A stretch of DNA of 64,000 nt from assembly GCA_947629775.1 (NCBI GenBank), contig CANRFA010000001.1, positions 1-64,000 of the forward strand. Direction: 5' to 3'. The notes under the pieces are model-generated. The model saw only the letters and a list, made by a program, of their open reading frames with translations. It had not been told where the DNA came from and ran no database searches. The translations under genes and the position numbers were made by a program. Source of the DNA: an uncultured Oscillospiraceae bacterium. GTDB lineage: Bacteria; Bacillota; Clostridia; Oscillospirales; Oscillospiraceae. Positions 24,385-32,776 of the stretch are shown here, piece after piece (within the stretch, counting starts at the first letter, position 1; every line of letters starts with the position of its first letter).

Positions 24385-24447
24385 AACAGCTTCCACAGAA
24401 ACCTGCTTACGGTAAGCTGACACATTGAATTGAAAGGAGATGCGAAT

Positions 24448-25167
24448 ATGCAAGTCGTAAAAATGCCACTGGATCGGCTGAAAGAGATGGACAAAAACGT
24501 CCGGGTTCACACCAAGATCCAGATCAAGGAGTACGTAAGGTCCCTTAAGATGTTCGGTCAGACAAAGCCTATTGTAATCGACGAGAACGGGAATATCATC
24601 ATCGGCAATGGCCTCTACCAGGCACTGCTGGAGATGGGAAAGACGGAAGCCGATTGCATTGTCATGAACGGCATCTCGGAGAAGCAGAAGAAAAAACTCA
24701 TGCTGGCGGACAACCGGGTATATGAGCTTGGCGCTACTGACGCCCAGATGTTCGACGAGATCATCAAGGACCTCGGGGGAGATATAGACGTACCCGGCTG
24801 GAGCGAGGACGTTATGCGGATGCTCAACCAGAGCGTCGAGGAGACCAACCGCATGATTGAAAACTACGGGGTGTTCGACAGCAAAGAAGTCGACCGCATG
24901 AACCGCAAGACGTATACGCCGCAGGACGAGGAGGACGTGGAAAGCCCTGAGGCGGCTCCTGACCATGGACAGCATACTTTCCAGACCCAAGGACAGCCTG
25001 CGCCTCAGCAGCCTCAGACAGCTTCTCATGGGCAAGCCGATGCGACGGAAGCCCCTTTTACCGCTCAGAGCACGTCAGAGACGCCTGACGGTCCCGCAGA
25101 AGCCAAGGGAGAGGAGAACCGGGATTATATCATTTGCCCGCACTGCGGAGGCAAGATATGGCTGTAA
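24448..25167 (+). CDS. ParB-like nuclease-domain protein with C-terminal zinc ribbon half-site
   Basis: 239 aa; ATG at 24448 with AAAGGAG upstream. ParB N-terminal fold: VVKMPLDRLKEMDKNVRVHT, QTKPIVIDENGNIIIGNGLYQAL, then QKKKLMLADNRV. A Pro/Gln-rich linker follows and the C-terminus ends CPHCGGKIW. Phage ParB-like proteins of this kind often accompany DNA-modification or packaging genes. It overlaps the PAPS reductase-like gene. Confidence 0.72.
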   Translation: MQVVKMPLDRLKEMDKNVRVHTKIQIKEYVRSLKMFGQTKPIVIDENGNIIIGNGLYQALLEMGKTEADCIVMNGISEKQKKKLMLADNRVYELGATDAQMFDEIIKDLGGDIDVPGWSEDVMRMLNQSVEETNRMIENYGVFDSKEVDRMNRKTYTPQDEEDVESPEAAPDHGQHTFQTQGQPAPQQPQTASHGQADATEAPFTAQSTSETPDGPAEAKGEENRDYIICPHCGGKIWL

Positions 25168-26297
25168 AGAGCATCAAGGGCTCCCTTACAGTTCTGGATG
25201 CAGCCAAGATCAGGATCAGGAACCTCTTCCACTCCGGATGTAAGGTTTACCTGAGCTTCTCAGCCGGTAAGGACTCCCTGTGCGTTTCCTCCCTCATTTA
25301 CGACCTTATACTGGCGGGGGAAATAGACAGGAAGCAGCTTACCGTCATATTCTTCGATGAAGAGGGTATCTACCGTTCCATGGTTCAAATGGCGACGGAA
25401 TGGCGGGATAAGTTTATCGGCATAGGCGTACCCTTCCTGTGGTATTGCCTGCCGTTCAAACAGCTGTCCTGTCTCGACAAGCTGTCCAGTACGGAAACGT
25501 GGATCACATGGGACCAGACGAAGAGAGACGCATGGATCAGAGAGCCTCCACCGTATGCGATCATGGAGCACCCGGAAGCAAAAGTCCCTGGAAAGTACAA
25601 CTATGTGCAGTTTTCTGACATCGTGTTCAGAGATGGCGTCCAGGTACTGGGACTGAGAGTCGCAGAGTCCATGACCAGAAGGCGGTCTCTCAGTGCTATG
25701 AAGTATGGGAGACTGAATGAACGTTTCTATCCTATCTACGACTGGGGCAACCACGACGTCTGGCTGTACATCAAGGAGAAAAACCTCTACTTCCCCGAGA
25801 TATACATCCGTCTCTATGAAGCGGGAGTGAAAAAGCACCTGCTGCGACTGAGCTGCTTTTTTGGAGCCGACAGTATTATCGGTCTTCAGTGGGTAGCGCA
25901 AACGGATCCGGAACTGTGGGAGAGAATTGAGAAGCGTGAACCCAATGCGTATCTCGCCCTTCTTTACTGGGACAGCGAGATGTTTGCAAGGAAGACGAGG
26001 AAAAGAACGCAGCTCGAATCCGGCTCCGGCCAGAAGAACTACTACGAGCTCTGCAAAGAGCTGTTCCTCAATCCGGACGCTTTCAACATACCACCCGATA
26101 CCAAAAAGCTGCTTCCGAGATGGAGGTGGCTTTTCATCAGGGCCGACGGGATGATGCTCGAAGAGCACTACCAGAAGATGTTCGAGTCTATCATCAAGGG
26201 CGATCCAAAGATGAGAAACTTCAGAACTCTCTACTCAGCTATATTCAGCACTTACACCAAGAGTGCAGTACAGGAGGCTGGAAGATGCACGAAATGA
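25158..26297 (+). CDS. Phage PAPS reductase-like (PP-loop) protein
   Basis: 379 aa. The PP-loop SFSAGKDSLCV at about residue 34-44 is the nucleotide-binding motif of the PAPS reductase/ATP-pyrophosphatase superfamily. YPIYDWGNHDVWLYI and a Cys in RLSCFFGADSI match the phage branch (DUF3440-like). In phages this family is linked to DNA or tRNA modification; the target here is unknown. Flanked by two ParB-like genes, with overlaps on both sides, so one functional unit is likely. Confidence 0.75.
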   Translation: MAVKSIKGSLTVLDAAKIRIRNLFHSGCKVYLSFSAGKDSLCVSSLIYDLILAGEIDRKQLTVIFFDEEGIYRSMVQMATEWRDKFIGIGVPFLWYCLPFKQLSCLDKLSSTETWITWDQTKRDAWIREPPPYAIMEHPEAKVPGKYNYVQFSDIVFRDGVQVLGLRVAESMTRRRSLSAMKYGRLNERFYPIYDWGNHDVWLYIKEKNLYFPEIYIRLYEAGVKKHLLRLSCFFGADSIIGLQWVAQTDPELWERIEKREPNAYLALLYWDSEMFARKTRKRTQLESGSGQKNYYELCKELFLNPDAFNIPPDTKKLLPRWRWLFIRADGMMLEEHYQKMFESIIKGDPKMRNFRTLYSAIFSTYTKSAVQEAGRCTK

Positions 26298-26812
26298 ACC
26301 TGTTCGCCCCGCTTGCGTCTCTCCAATGGGTGGATCATGACAGTCTTACTGCCAACGACTACAACCCCAACAAAGTAGGGGAGGAAAACCTGAAGCTGCT
26401 GGAACAGTCGATTCTGGCGAACGGATGGACCCTCCCAATTGTGGTCAAACCGGACTTTACCATCATCGACGGGTTCCACAGGTGGACAGTCTCCGGCAGG
26501 GAACCGCTGAAAAGCAAGCTCGGAGGCAAAGTCCCGGTGGTTATCGTTGACCACCAGGGAGACAAGGATGCCGACATCTACGGGACGATCACTCATAACA
26601 GAGCCAGAGGCACACATCTCCTCGAACCGATGAAAGCCATCGTTAAGAGGCTTCTCGACGAAGGGAAAAGCGTTAAGGAGATCAGTAAGCAGCTCGGCAT
26701 GAGGCCGGAGGAAGTCTTCAGGCTGTCCGGCTTTACAAGAGATGAATTCCTGGAGCTCATGACAAGCAATCAGGTTGGCTACAGCAAAGCGGTCATGTAT
26801 GGAAGGGCCTGA
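26285..26812 (+). CDS. Second ParB-like protein
   Basis: 175 aa, ATG at 26285 overlapping the PAPS reductase-like gene. ParB fold: DYNPNKVGEENLKLLEQSILANGW, TLPIVVKPDFTIIDGFHRW, then THNRARGTH and a C-terminal helix-turn-helix-like part (KEISKQLGMRPEEVFRLSG). Last gene before the terminase, where phage ParB-like proteins often lie. Confidence 0.72.
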   Translation: MHEMNLFAPLASLQWVDHDSLTANDYNPNKVGEENLKLLEQSILANGWTLPIVVKPDFTIIDGFHRWTVSGREPLKSKLGGKVPVVIVDHQGDKDADIYGTITHNRARGTHLLEPMKAIVKRLLDEGKSVKEISKQLGMRPEEVFRLSGFTRDEFLELMTSNQVGYSKAVMYGRA

Positions 26813-26876
26813 TCAGTGAAAGGGTAGATACCTCACAAGATAAGTGTACAAAGCGGCTTCTACCAGCCTGTGTGTG

Positions 26877-26904
26877 GAGAGGGGCCGCATAGCGGTCGCC
26901 TCTC
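26877..26904. other. Strong hairpin upstream of the terminase genes
   Basis: GAGAGG pairs with CCTCTC and, past one bulged G, GGCCGC pairs with GCGGTC (one G-U) around an ATA loop, within the 134-nt gap before the small terminase. It could be an mRNA leader structure or part of a packaging site; a tRNA fold was tried and does not fit. Confidence 0.4.
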
Positions 26905-26946
26905 AAGCTCGTACTCCGAGTGCAAATCAGAGAGGAGAGGAGTGAC

Positions 26947-27687
26947 ATGGCTAAGATACCGCCGGAAGTGATCAAAAAGGCGGAGCGCATGTTCCGTCGT
27001 GGCAAGTCACAGGCGGAAATAGCGAGATCACTCAATGTCTCATACAAAACAGTCAGGGCATGGAGAAAGAAGTACGACTGGCAGGGCGAAGTAAAGAAAG
27101 GTCCGCCAAAAGGCAACAGAAACGCAGCAGGAGCACCGGGCAACCCACATCCGAATCCACCTCCGGACAGGACTGTACACGGGGCATACAGCAAAGTCTA
27201 TCTGGACGCTCTCTCAGACGAGGAAAAGGACCTCTTGTTAGAGATCCCTATGGACGAGGAAGATATGCTGATCGAGCAGATACAGGTCTTCTACATACGG
27301 GAAAGAAGAATCCTCAAAGCAATACGGAAGTACATGGAGGCAAAGGAACCGCTTGTCCCATCAGACGTCATCAGGACGGAGGAAAGGCGCTCTTTCAATG
27401 ACCCCAAGGATGAGGTAAAGTACGAGAACATGATGGCAAAGAAGGTCGAGGCGGGTGTGATGCTCCCCGGCAAGCCCTACAGCATACAGACCAGAATGAC
27501 CAACAAAGACACCATCATCATCAGACTGGAGACGGAGCTGTCCACTGTCCAACGCAGTAAAACACGCTCCATCGAAGCGCTTGCCAGGCTGAGAGCTGAA
27601 AAGGCAAGGGTCGAGGGCGAGAAGGCCGGAGACTCCGCCGTAGACGAATGGCTTGCAAGTGTACTGGAGGTTGATGCCAATGGCTGA
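26947..27687 (+). CDS. terS: Terminase small subunit
   Basis: 246 aa. The N-terminal helix-turn-helix (AERMFRRGKSQAEIARSLNVSYKTVRAWRKKYDWQG) is the DNA-recognition domain of small terminases. A GNRNAAGAPGNPHP linker typical of Gram-positive phage TerS follows, then a helical oligomerisation region. It binds the packaging site and feeds DNA to the large subunit, whose gene overlaps by 8 nt. Confidence 0.85.
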   Translation: MAKIPPEVIKKAERMFRRGKSQAEIARSLNVSYKTVRAWRKKYDWQGEVKKGPPKGNRNAAGAPGNPHPNPPPDRTVHGAYSKVYLDALSDEEKDLLLEIPMDEEDMLIEQIQVFYIRERRILKAIRKYMEAKEPLVPSDVIRTEERRSFNDPKDEVKYENMMAKKVEAGVMLPGKPYSIQTRMTNKDTIIIRLETELSTVQRSKTRSIEALARLRAEKARVEGEKAGDSAVDEWLASVLEVDANG

Positions 27688-29125
27688 GAGGCGCTCTCCG
27701 TCGGCGAGAAAGGCATTCTTTACACGTCGCCTGCCTCTGTACCGCAAAGACCCTGAACTGTTTGCCAGGGAGGTATGCCGCTTTGAACCAGACAGATGGC
27801 AGAAGGAAGCCCTTGCGGATATAGCCGCCTATCCAAGGGTAGCGATCAAGTCCGGGCAGGGAGTAGGCAAGACAAGCCTGGAGTCTATTGTCCTGCTCTG
27901 GTTTCTCTCGTGTTTCCCCTATGCGAGGATAGTTGCGACGGCTCCGACATACCACCAGCTGAACGACGTCCTCTGGACAGAGGTCAGCAAGTGGATGTCC
28001 AACTCCCCACTGCTGAATGAACTCCTCAAGTGGATGAATACCTACGTCTGTGTAAGGAAGAACGAAAAACGCTGGTTTGCCGTAGCAAGGGCTCCGTTCA
28101 AACCTGAGAGCATGCAGGGCTACCATGCGGACAACATGCTTTTCATAGTAGACGAGGCCTCAGGCGTCCCTGAGCCCATCATGGAGGCTATCCTTGGCAC
28201 TCTCTCCGGGGACAACAACAAACTGTTGCTTTGCGGCAACCCGACAAGGACCACAGGAACGTTTTACGAGGCTTTCCACGGCGACGCCTCCATTTACAGG
28301 CAAAGGACCGTCTCATCCCTGGACAGCTCAAGGACCAGCAAGGAAAACATCGAGTCTCTGGTCCGTAAATACGGCAAGGACAGCAACGTTGTCAAAGTCC
28401 GTGTTTACGGAGAGTTCCCTGACCAGGACGACGACGTATTCATCCCGCTCTCTATCGTCGAAAGAGCTGTTATGACTGAGTACATACCAAAAGCGAAGCC
28501 GGACCTGATCCACATAGGCTGCGACGTCGCGAGGTTCGGAGATGACTTCACCGTCATTGGCTTCAAGGTGGACGAGAAGGTTGAATTCCACAAAAAAGTC
28601 AACGGGCAGGATACCATGAAAACGGCAGACGAGATTGTATTACTTGGCAATAGCCTCGTAAGAAAGTACAACCTCAAACGTGGCGTTGATCTGTCGATAC
28701 CTGTAAAGGTTGACGATGGTGGCGTTGGTGGTGGCGTAACAGATCGCCTTCGCCAGATGAAGCGCATGAATCCTGATGGCCTGTGGTGGATGGACGTGTA
28801 TCCTGTTTATTTCGGCCAAAGGATCAACCACAAGTACTACTACGACTCCACGACGTACATGATGGCTATTGTAAAGTCTCTGTTGCAGCCATTCGACGAC
28901 GACGGCAATCCAAAGCCTGTTGAGCTTGTCCTGCCGAACGACAATGAGCTCGTAGCTCAGCTCTCTAGCAGAAAGTATTCGCTTACAGATTCAAGTAAGA
29001 TCATCATCGAAAGTAAGGCGGAATTTAAGAAGCGTATACTAAGGTCTCCTGACGAGGCCGACTGTGTACTGCTTCTCTGCCTGCCCGTTAAACCCAAAAA
29101 GGAAAGAAAGGCGGTGAATCTGTGA
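27680..29125 (+). CDS. terL: Terminase large subunit
   Basis: 481 aa; ATG at 27680 is favoured over the one at 27674 because of spacing from CTGGAGG. ATPase: VAIKSGQGVGKTS Walker A (about residue 58), LFIVDEASG Walker B and CGNPT coupling motif. RNase-H-like nuclease: IGCDVARFGDD, VDDGGVGGGV and a C-terminal PDEADCVLL acidic motif. Motor that cuts and packages phage DNA. Confidence 0.93.
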   Translation: MAERRSPSARKAFFTRRLPLYRKDPELFAREVCRFEPDRWQKEALADIAAYPRVAIKSGQGVGKTSLESIVLLWFLSCFPYARIVATAPTYHQLNDVLWTEVSKWMSNSPLLNELLKWMNTYVCVRKNEKRWFAVARAPFKPESMQGYHADNMLFIVDEASGVPEPIMEAILGTLSGDNNKLLLCGNPTRTTGTFYEAFHGDASIYRQRTVSSLDSSRTSKENIESLVRKYGKDSNVVKVRVYGEFPDQDDDVFIPLSIVERAVMTEYIPKAKPDLIHIGCDVARFGDDFTVIGFKVDEKVEFHKKVNGQDTMKTADEIVLLGNSLVRKYNLKRGVDLSIPVKVDDGGVGGGVTDRLRQMKRMNPDGLWWMDVYPVYFGQRINHKYYYDSTTYMMAIVKSLLQPFDDDGNPKPVELVLPNDNELVAQLSSRKYSLTDSSKIIIESKAEFKKRILRSPDEADCVLLLCLPVKPKKERKAVNL

Positions 29126-30757
29126 TTGAGTAAACCTGGAAAGGTAACAGTAAAGCTGATCGGCTCCGAGATTAAGAAAGCTGACGCACCTACTCAGCTA
29201 TCTCCGGATGAATCTGTCACCGCTTCTGACTGGATAATGCATCCCTACGACATGAGGGCGATGCAAACCATCGTAGACAGCAGCAGCATACTACCTCAGT
29301 GCATTCAGGCATACAAGAGTAACATCTGCGGTTTTGGCATAGGCGTCAAGTACAGAGACGACATTGACGAAATGCCTGAAATGGCAGAGGAATTTGCTAC
29401 CGCTGAGAGAATCGTCGAACTGCTTAACACAGAGAAGGATACCAAAGAGGTATTCGAGGACCTCATTGTAGCAAGGGAGACCTTTGGTATTGCATACCTC
29501 GAAGTGATCCGAAACATGTCCGGCGAGGTCGTGCAGATCGAGTTTGTAAGAGATATCCCATCCGTGAGCAAGACACTACCGCTTCTCCCTTACATTGAGA
29601 CACCTTACTTTCACAGGGGTGAGCAGGTGCCAAGGCGTAAGAGGTACTGCAAGTATCGTCAGGAGCTCGGAGGGAAAACGGTCTACTTCAAAGAGTTCGG
29701 TGATCCAAGGATCATGGACAATCGAACCGGGGAATATGTTATTCCCGGGTCCATAGAACTGGACTATGAGGCGAACGAAATCCTGGAATTCCCCATTGGG
29801 AATGACAACTACGGAAAGGTTCGGTGGATAGGCCAGATCATGGGCATAGACGGCTCCAGACGTGCTGAAAGCCTCAACAATAACTACTTCATAAATGGCA
29901 GGCATACGCCTCTGATGATCATGGTTCAAGGCGGTACGCTTTCCGATGAGAGCTTTGCCAAGCTACAGCAGTACATCGAGGGGATCAAGGGCGAAGCCGG
30001 CCAGCATGCGTTCATTGTCCTTGAGACCGAGGCAACGGACGCCAGAGTAGACTTTGACCAGGCCAATAAGCCAACGGTCGAAATCAAGGACCTTGCTAAC
30101 ATTCTTCAGAATGACGAGCTTTTCCAGAACTACCTGGAGAACAATCGTAAGCGAGTGCAGTCTTCCTTCCGACTCCCTGACCTGTACACCGGGTATACAA
30201 CGGACTTCAACAGGGCAACCGCTCAGACAGCCATGGAGGTAACAGAGGAACAGGTATTTCAGCCGGAGAGAAAGTCGCTTGCCTGGATGATCAATAATCG
30301 GCTCCTTAACGGATACGGCTTCCGCTTCTGCGAGGTATACTTCAAGGAGCCTAACATAAGCAACCCAGACGACCTCTCAAAGGTGCTCACGGTCGCCAAT
30401 CAGGCAGGAGGCTTGACCCCGAACAAAGCGAAAGACATCATCTTCAACCTTCTCGGGGAGACTTCCGAGCCGTACCCGGAAGAATGGGGCGACGTCCCGC
30501 TTGTCGTACAGCAAGCTCAGAAGCCGGAGGAAGCGCTGGGATCGCCGACAGGGGCTGAGACGGATATTCTTCCAGAAGTCCCTGGAGAGGAGCCAGCAGA
30601 CCAGCCTGCCCCTGACACAGCTGCTATTGACCAACTGCTTCAGGCCTCCCTGGAGAAGCAGATAGCAAAAGCTACCGTAAACCACGACGATGAAATTGTA
30701 GCCGTCCTGAAGGAGGTCAGAGCCCTCCTGAGGCAGGGATCACCCCTGGGAGGTTAG
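29126..30757 (+). CDS. Portal protein (PBSX family)
   Basis: 543 aa from TTG, directly abutting terL. ASDWIMHPYDMRAMQTIVDSS, LPQCIQAYKSNICGFG, ETFGIAYLEVIRN and VQSSFRLPDLYTGYTTDFN are portal-type segments. The C-terminal 80 aa is a Pro/Glu-rich tail. Forms the dodecameric entry ring for DNA and contacts the MuF protein encoded next. Confidence 0.87.
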   Translation: MSKPGKVTVKLIGSEIKKADAPTQLSPDESVTASDWIMHPYDMRAMQTIVDSSSILPQCIQAYKSNICGFGIGVKYRDDIDEMPEMAEEFATAERIVELLNTEKDTKEVFEDLIVARETFGIAYLEVIRNMSGEVVQIEFVRDIPSVSKTLPLLPYIETPYFHRGEQVPRRKRYCKYRQELGGKTVYFKEFGDPRIMDNRTGEYVIPGSIELDYEANEILEFPIGNDNYGKVRWIGQIMGIDGSRRAESLNNNYFINGRHTPLMIMVQGGTLSDESFAKLQQYIEGIKGEAGQHAFIVLETEATDARVDFDQANKPTVEIKDLANILQNDELFQNYLENNRKRVQSSFRLPDLYTGYTTDFNRATAQTAMEVTEEQVFQPERKSLAWMINNRLLNGYGFRFCEVYFKEPNISNPDDLSKVLTVANQAGGLTPNKAKDIIFNLLGETSEPYPEEWGDVPLVVQQAQKPEEALGSPTGAETDILPEVPGEEPADQPAPDTAAIDQLLQASLEKQIAKATVNHDDEIVAVLKEVRALLRQGSPLGG

Positions 30758-30759
30758 TC

Positions 30760-32553
30760 ATGTGCAGCTGCTGCATTCCCCTCATAAAGGCCATTGACAA
30801 ATACCTCGAAAAGGCAGATAATGACCTGAAGGGTGAGCTCGGGGACGAAGGGTACGAAAACCCGGAAGAGATTGTTGACTGCATCAGCGAGATGGAAGAG
30901 GGCGTCACAGAGGCCCTTGAGGCAGAGTCAAAGCACATCGTCAGCGGCCTTAAGGACGCTGGTTCCCTCATGGACTTCGCAGAACGTGTCTGGCCCAAGA
31001 TATCTCAAGACGATATAGCGGACAAGTCCATCCGGGACGTCGTGGAACCCCTGTTCTCAACCTACATCCCTAGATACACCACTGCATACATCCAGGCAAC
31101 GGACCGGCAGCTTACGTGTCAACGCCTTAGCAAGCCGACCATAAGCTGGATCGGGCGGTGGGCTGCTGACCTCGGGAAGCTCATGAAGCTCAGCACCCAT
31201 CAGCAGCTCCAGGACATACTCCAGAAGGGCCTCGGAGAAGGCATAGGAATGGAGGAGTTCACCCGACGTATCCTGGACAGTGGCATAAGAGATGTCCGTT
31301 ACAAAGCACGCAGAGTGGCCGTCACAGAGGTTCTTACGGCTCACAGGGTAGCCCAGCAGGAAGCGTACAGCCAGTCCCCTTCCGTGGAATACAAGGCATG
31401 GAAACACTCCAGCGGCTACAGGATAAAGCCAAGAGAGAACCATGTCCGCATGAACGGCCAGACCGTTAAGGTTGAAGAGCCGTACAACCTTACCGGAGCG
31501 GACGGAACACTCTATCACCCCATGTACCCGGGCGACACCGATCTCCCGGCAAAAGAGCGCATTAACTGCCACTGCATCAGTCAACCCGTAGTATCCGAAG
31601 AGATTCTCGGGCTATCCCTGGAAGAACGCCAGCGCTTACAGCAACAGGCCATCGATGAGATGGACGATAACTGGATGCGGGAGCTGGACGAACAGAACAG
31701 ACGGAAAGCAGGGATTGATCCTTCCACTCCCGGAGATACCGGGGAAGAGAAGTACGACAACCCGATAAGCGACAGCAACAATCAGCAGCAACAGCTTCAG
31801 AGAAAGTATAAAGCGCCTCCATCCGATGCTGATAAGTGCAAAACGACTGAAGAAGTAACTGATTTAATCAAAGATCAGAAATGGTTCAGGACTTCTCTTC
31901 CCACGGTTAAAGTCGACGGTAAAGAAGTGGCCGATCCTAAGTATGCTGGTTTACACCCGTTCTTAAATAACAGTATTTCCTTGGATGGAGTTGACTTGGA
32001 AAGTGCCAGACTTGTCTACCGAGGCCTAAATCTCTTCTTTACTTCATACCCTTTCTTGAATGGAAAGTTATTTGGAGTTCGCTCTGAAGAAATTCCAGCA
32101 ACGAAAGATGGAATTGCAATTGCGACCGGCCATTCTGGTGGTTACGGCTCTATAAAAGTGAATACCTTATTTTTCAATAATATCGACACGCTTGTGAACG
32201 CTTATTACGATGGAACTGAAGATAAGACATTCACGCAAACTGATGACCCCGCTGCTGTTATTGCTCATGAATTAGGGCATAACCTTGAAGGTTACTTAAC
32301 AAGATTATTAAGTAGTCGCATAGGAAACATCAGGGTTTCAACTTATCTTATTGAAAAACTTTGTAGAAGGACAAAGAAAACCAAAGAGGAACTTGCCCGT
32401 AGTATCTCCTTAGATGCATCATTTTCTGACAATGAATTTTTTGCTGAATGCATAGCTAATTTACAGTATGCTTCAAAGCGGTCTCAAACAGCTCTCCTGT
32501 TTAAACTCGAACTTAATTTGCTGTTAAAGGAGTACAAAAAATATGTATCCTGA
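30760..32553 (+). CDS. MuF-like minor head protein fused to an HExxH metallopeptidase-like C-terminus (candidate polymorphic toxin)
   Basis: 597 aa. Residues 1-about 290 are a phage head-morphogenesis (MuF) domain, ending in the block RRVAVTEVLTAHRVAQQEAY, MYPGDTDLP and INCHCI. After a Gln-rich linker (about 340-350), residues about 355-597 form a different domain with AAVIAHELGHNLEG (His503, Glu504, His507) and FFAECIANLQ (Glu563) as a possible third ligand. The DNA of this second part, from about 31.8 kb, is clearly more AT-rich than its surroundings, suggesting transfer. MuF-linked toxins in temperate phages are known. Confidence 0.85.
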   Translation: MCSCCIPLIKAIDKYLEKADNDLKGELGDEGYENPEEIVDCISEMEEGVTEALEAESKHIVSGLKDAGSLMDFAERVWPKISQDDIADKSIRDVVEPLFSTYIPRYTTAYIQATDRQLTCQRLSKPTISWIGRWAADLGKLMKLSTHQQLQDILQKGLGEGIGMEEFTRRILDSGIRDVRYKARRVAVTEVLTAHRVAQQEAYSQSPSVEYKAWKHSSGYRIKPRENHVRMNGQTVKVEEPYNLTGADGTLYHPMYPGDTDLPAKERINCHCISQPVVSEEILGLSLEERQRLQQQAIDEMDDNWMRELDEQNRRKAGIDPSTPGDTGEEKYDNPISDSNNQQQQLQRKYKAPPSDADKCKTTEEVTDLIKDQKWFRTSLPTVKVDGKEVADPKYAGLHPFLNNSISLDGVDLESARLVYRGLNLFFTSYPFLNGKLFGVRSEEIPATKDGIAIATGHSGGYGSIKVNTLFFNNIDTLVNAYYDGTEDKTFTQTDDPAAVIAHELGHNLEGYLTRLLSSRIGNIRVSTYLIEKLCRRTKKTKEELARSISLDASFSDNEFFAECIANLQYASKRSQTALLFKLELNLLLKEYKKYVS

Positions 32554-32704
32554 TTTCCTTACCAAACTATTCTACTCCGATGAATCCGGAGTCCATATGG
32601 TCGAGGACCCTCCAGAAGACCTTTTAAAGCAGTATGAGGAATTTCTGCAAAGATTTAAGGAAAACGAGGATTCCGGGTGGGACATATATTACAGCTTCAC
32701 ATGA
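32543..32704 (+). CDS. Candidate immunity protein for the MuF-linked C-terminal domain
   Basis: 53 aa, short and acidic (DPPEDLLKQYEEFLQRFKEN). ATG lies inside the 3' end of the MuF-fusion gene with AAAGGAG 9 nt upstream, and the gene ends just before a terminator. Same AT-rich composition as the toxin-like domain. The position, size and charge fit an immunity gene; no family is recognised. Confidence 0.6.
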   Translation: MYPDFLTKLFYSDESGVHMVEDPPEDLLKQYEEFLQRFKENEDSGWDIYYSFT

Positions 32705-32712
32705 ATCACTAT

Positions 32713-32740
32713 AAAAAGCGGAGCGAAAGCCCCGCTTTTT
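32713..32740 (+). terminator. Intrinsic terminator after the toxin/immunity-like cassette
   Basis: AAAAAGCGG pairs with CCGCTTTTT around a 10-nt loop; the distal arm gives the T-run. Unusual inside a late operon, where it would lower downstream transcription or belong to the transferred cassette. Confidence 0.7.
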
Positions 32741-32776
32741 ATATACCCAAATGACAGCTGAAAGGAGGAAAGACAC

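Noticed and set aside
24448-26812. Dnd-type phosphorothioation system
   Set aside because: A PAPS-reductase-like protein is present, but DndA-, DndD- and DndE-like partners were not seen, and the ParB-like neighbours fit common phage clusters better.
26820-26945. Possible tRNA before the terminase genes
   Set aside because: The stems do not give a cloverleaf and no anticodon arm or T-loop fits; treated as a plain hairpin.
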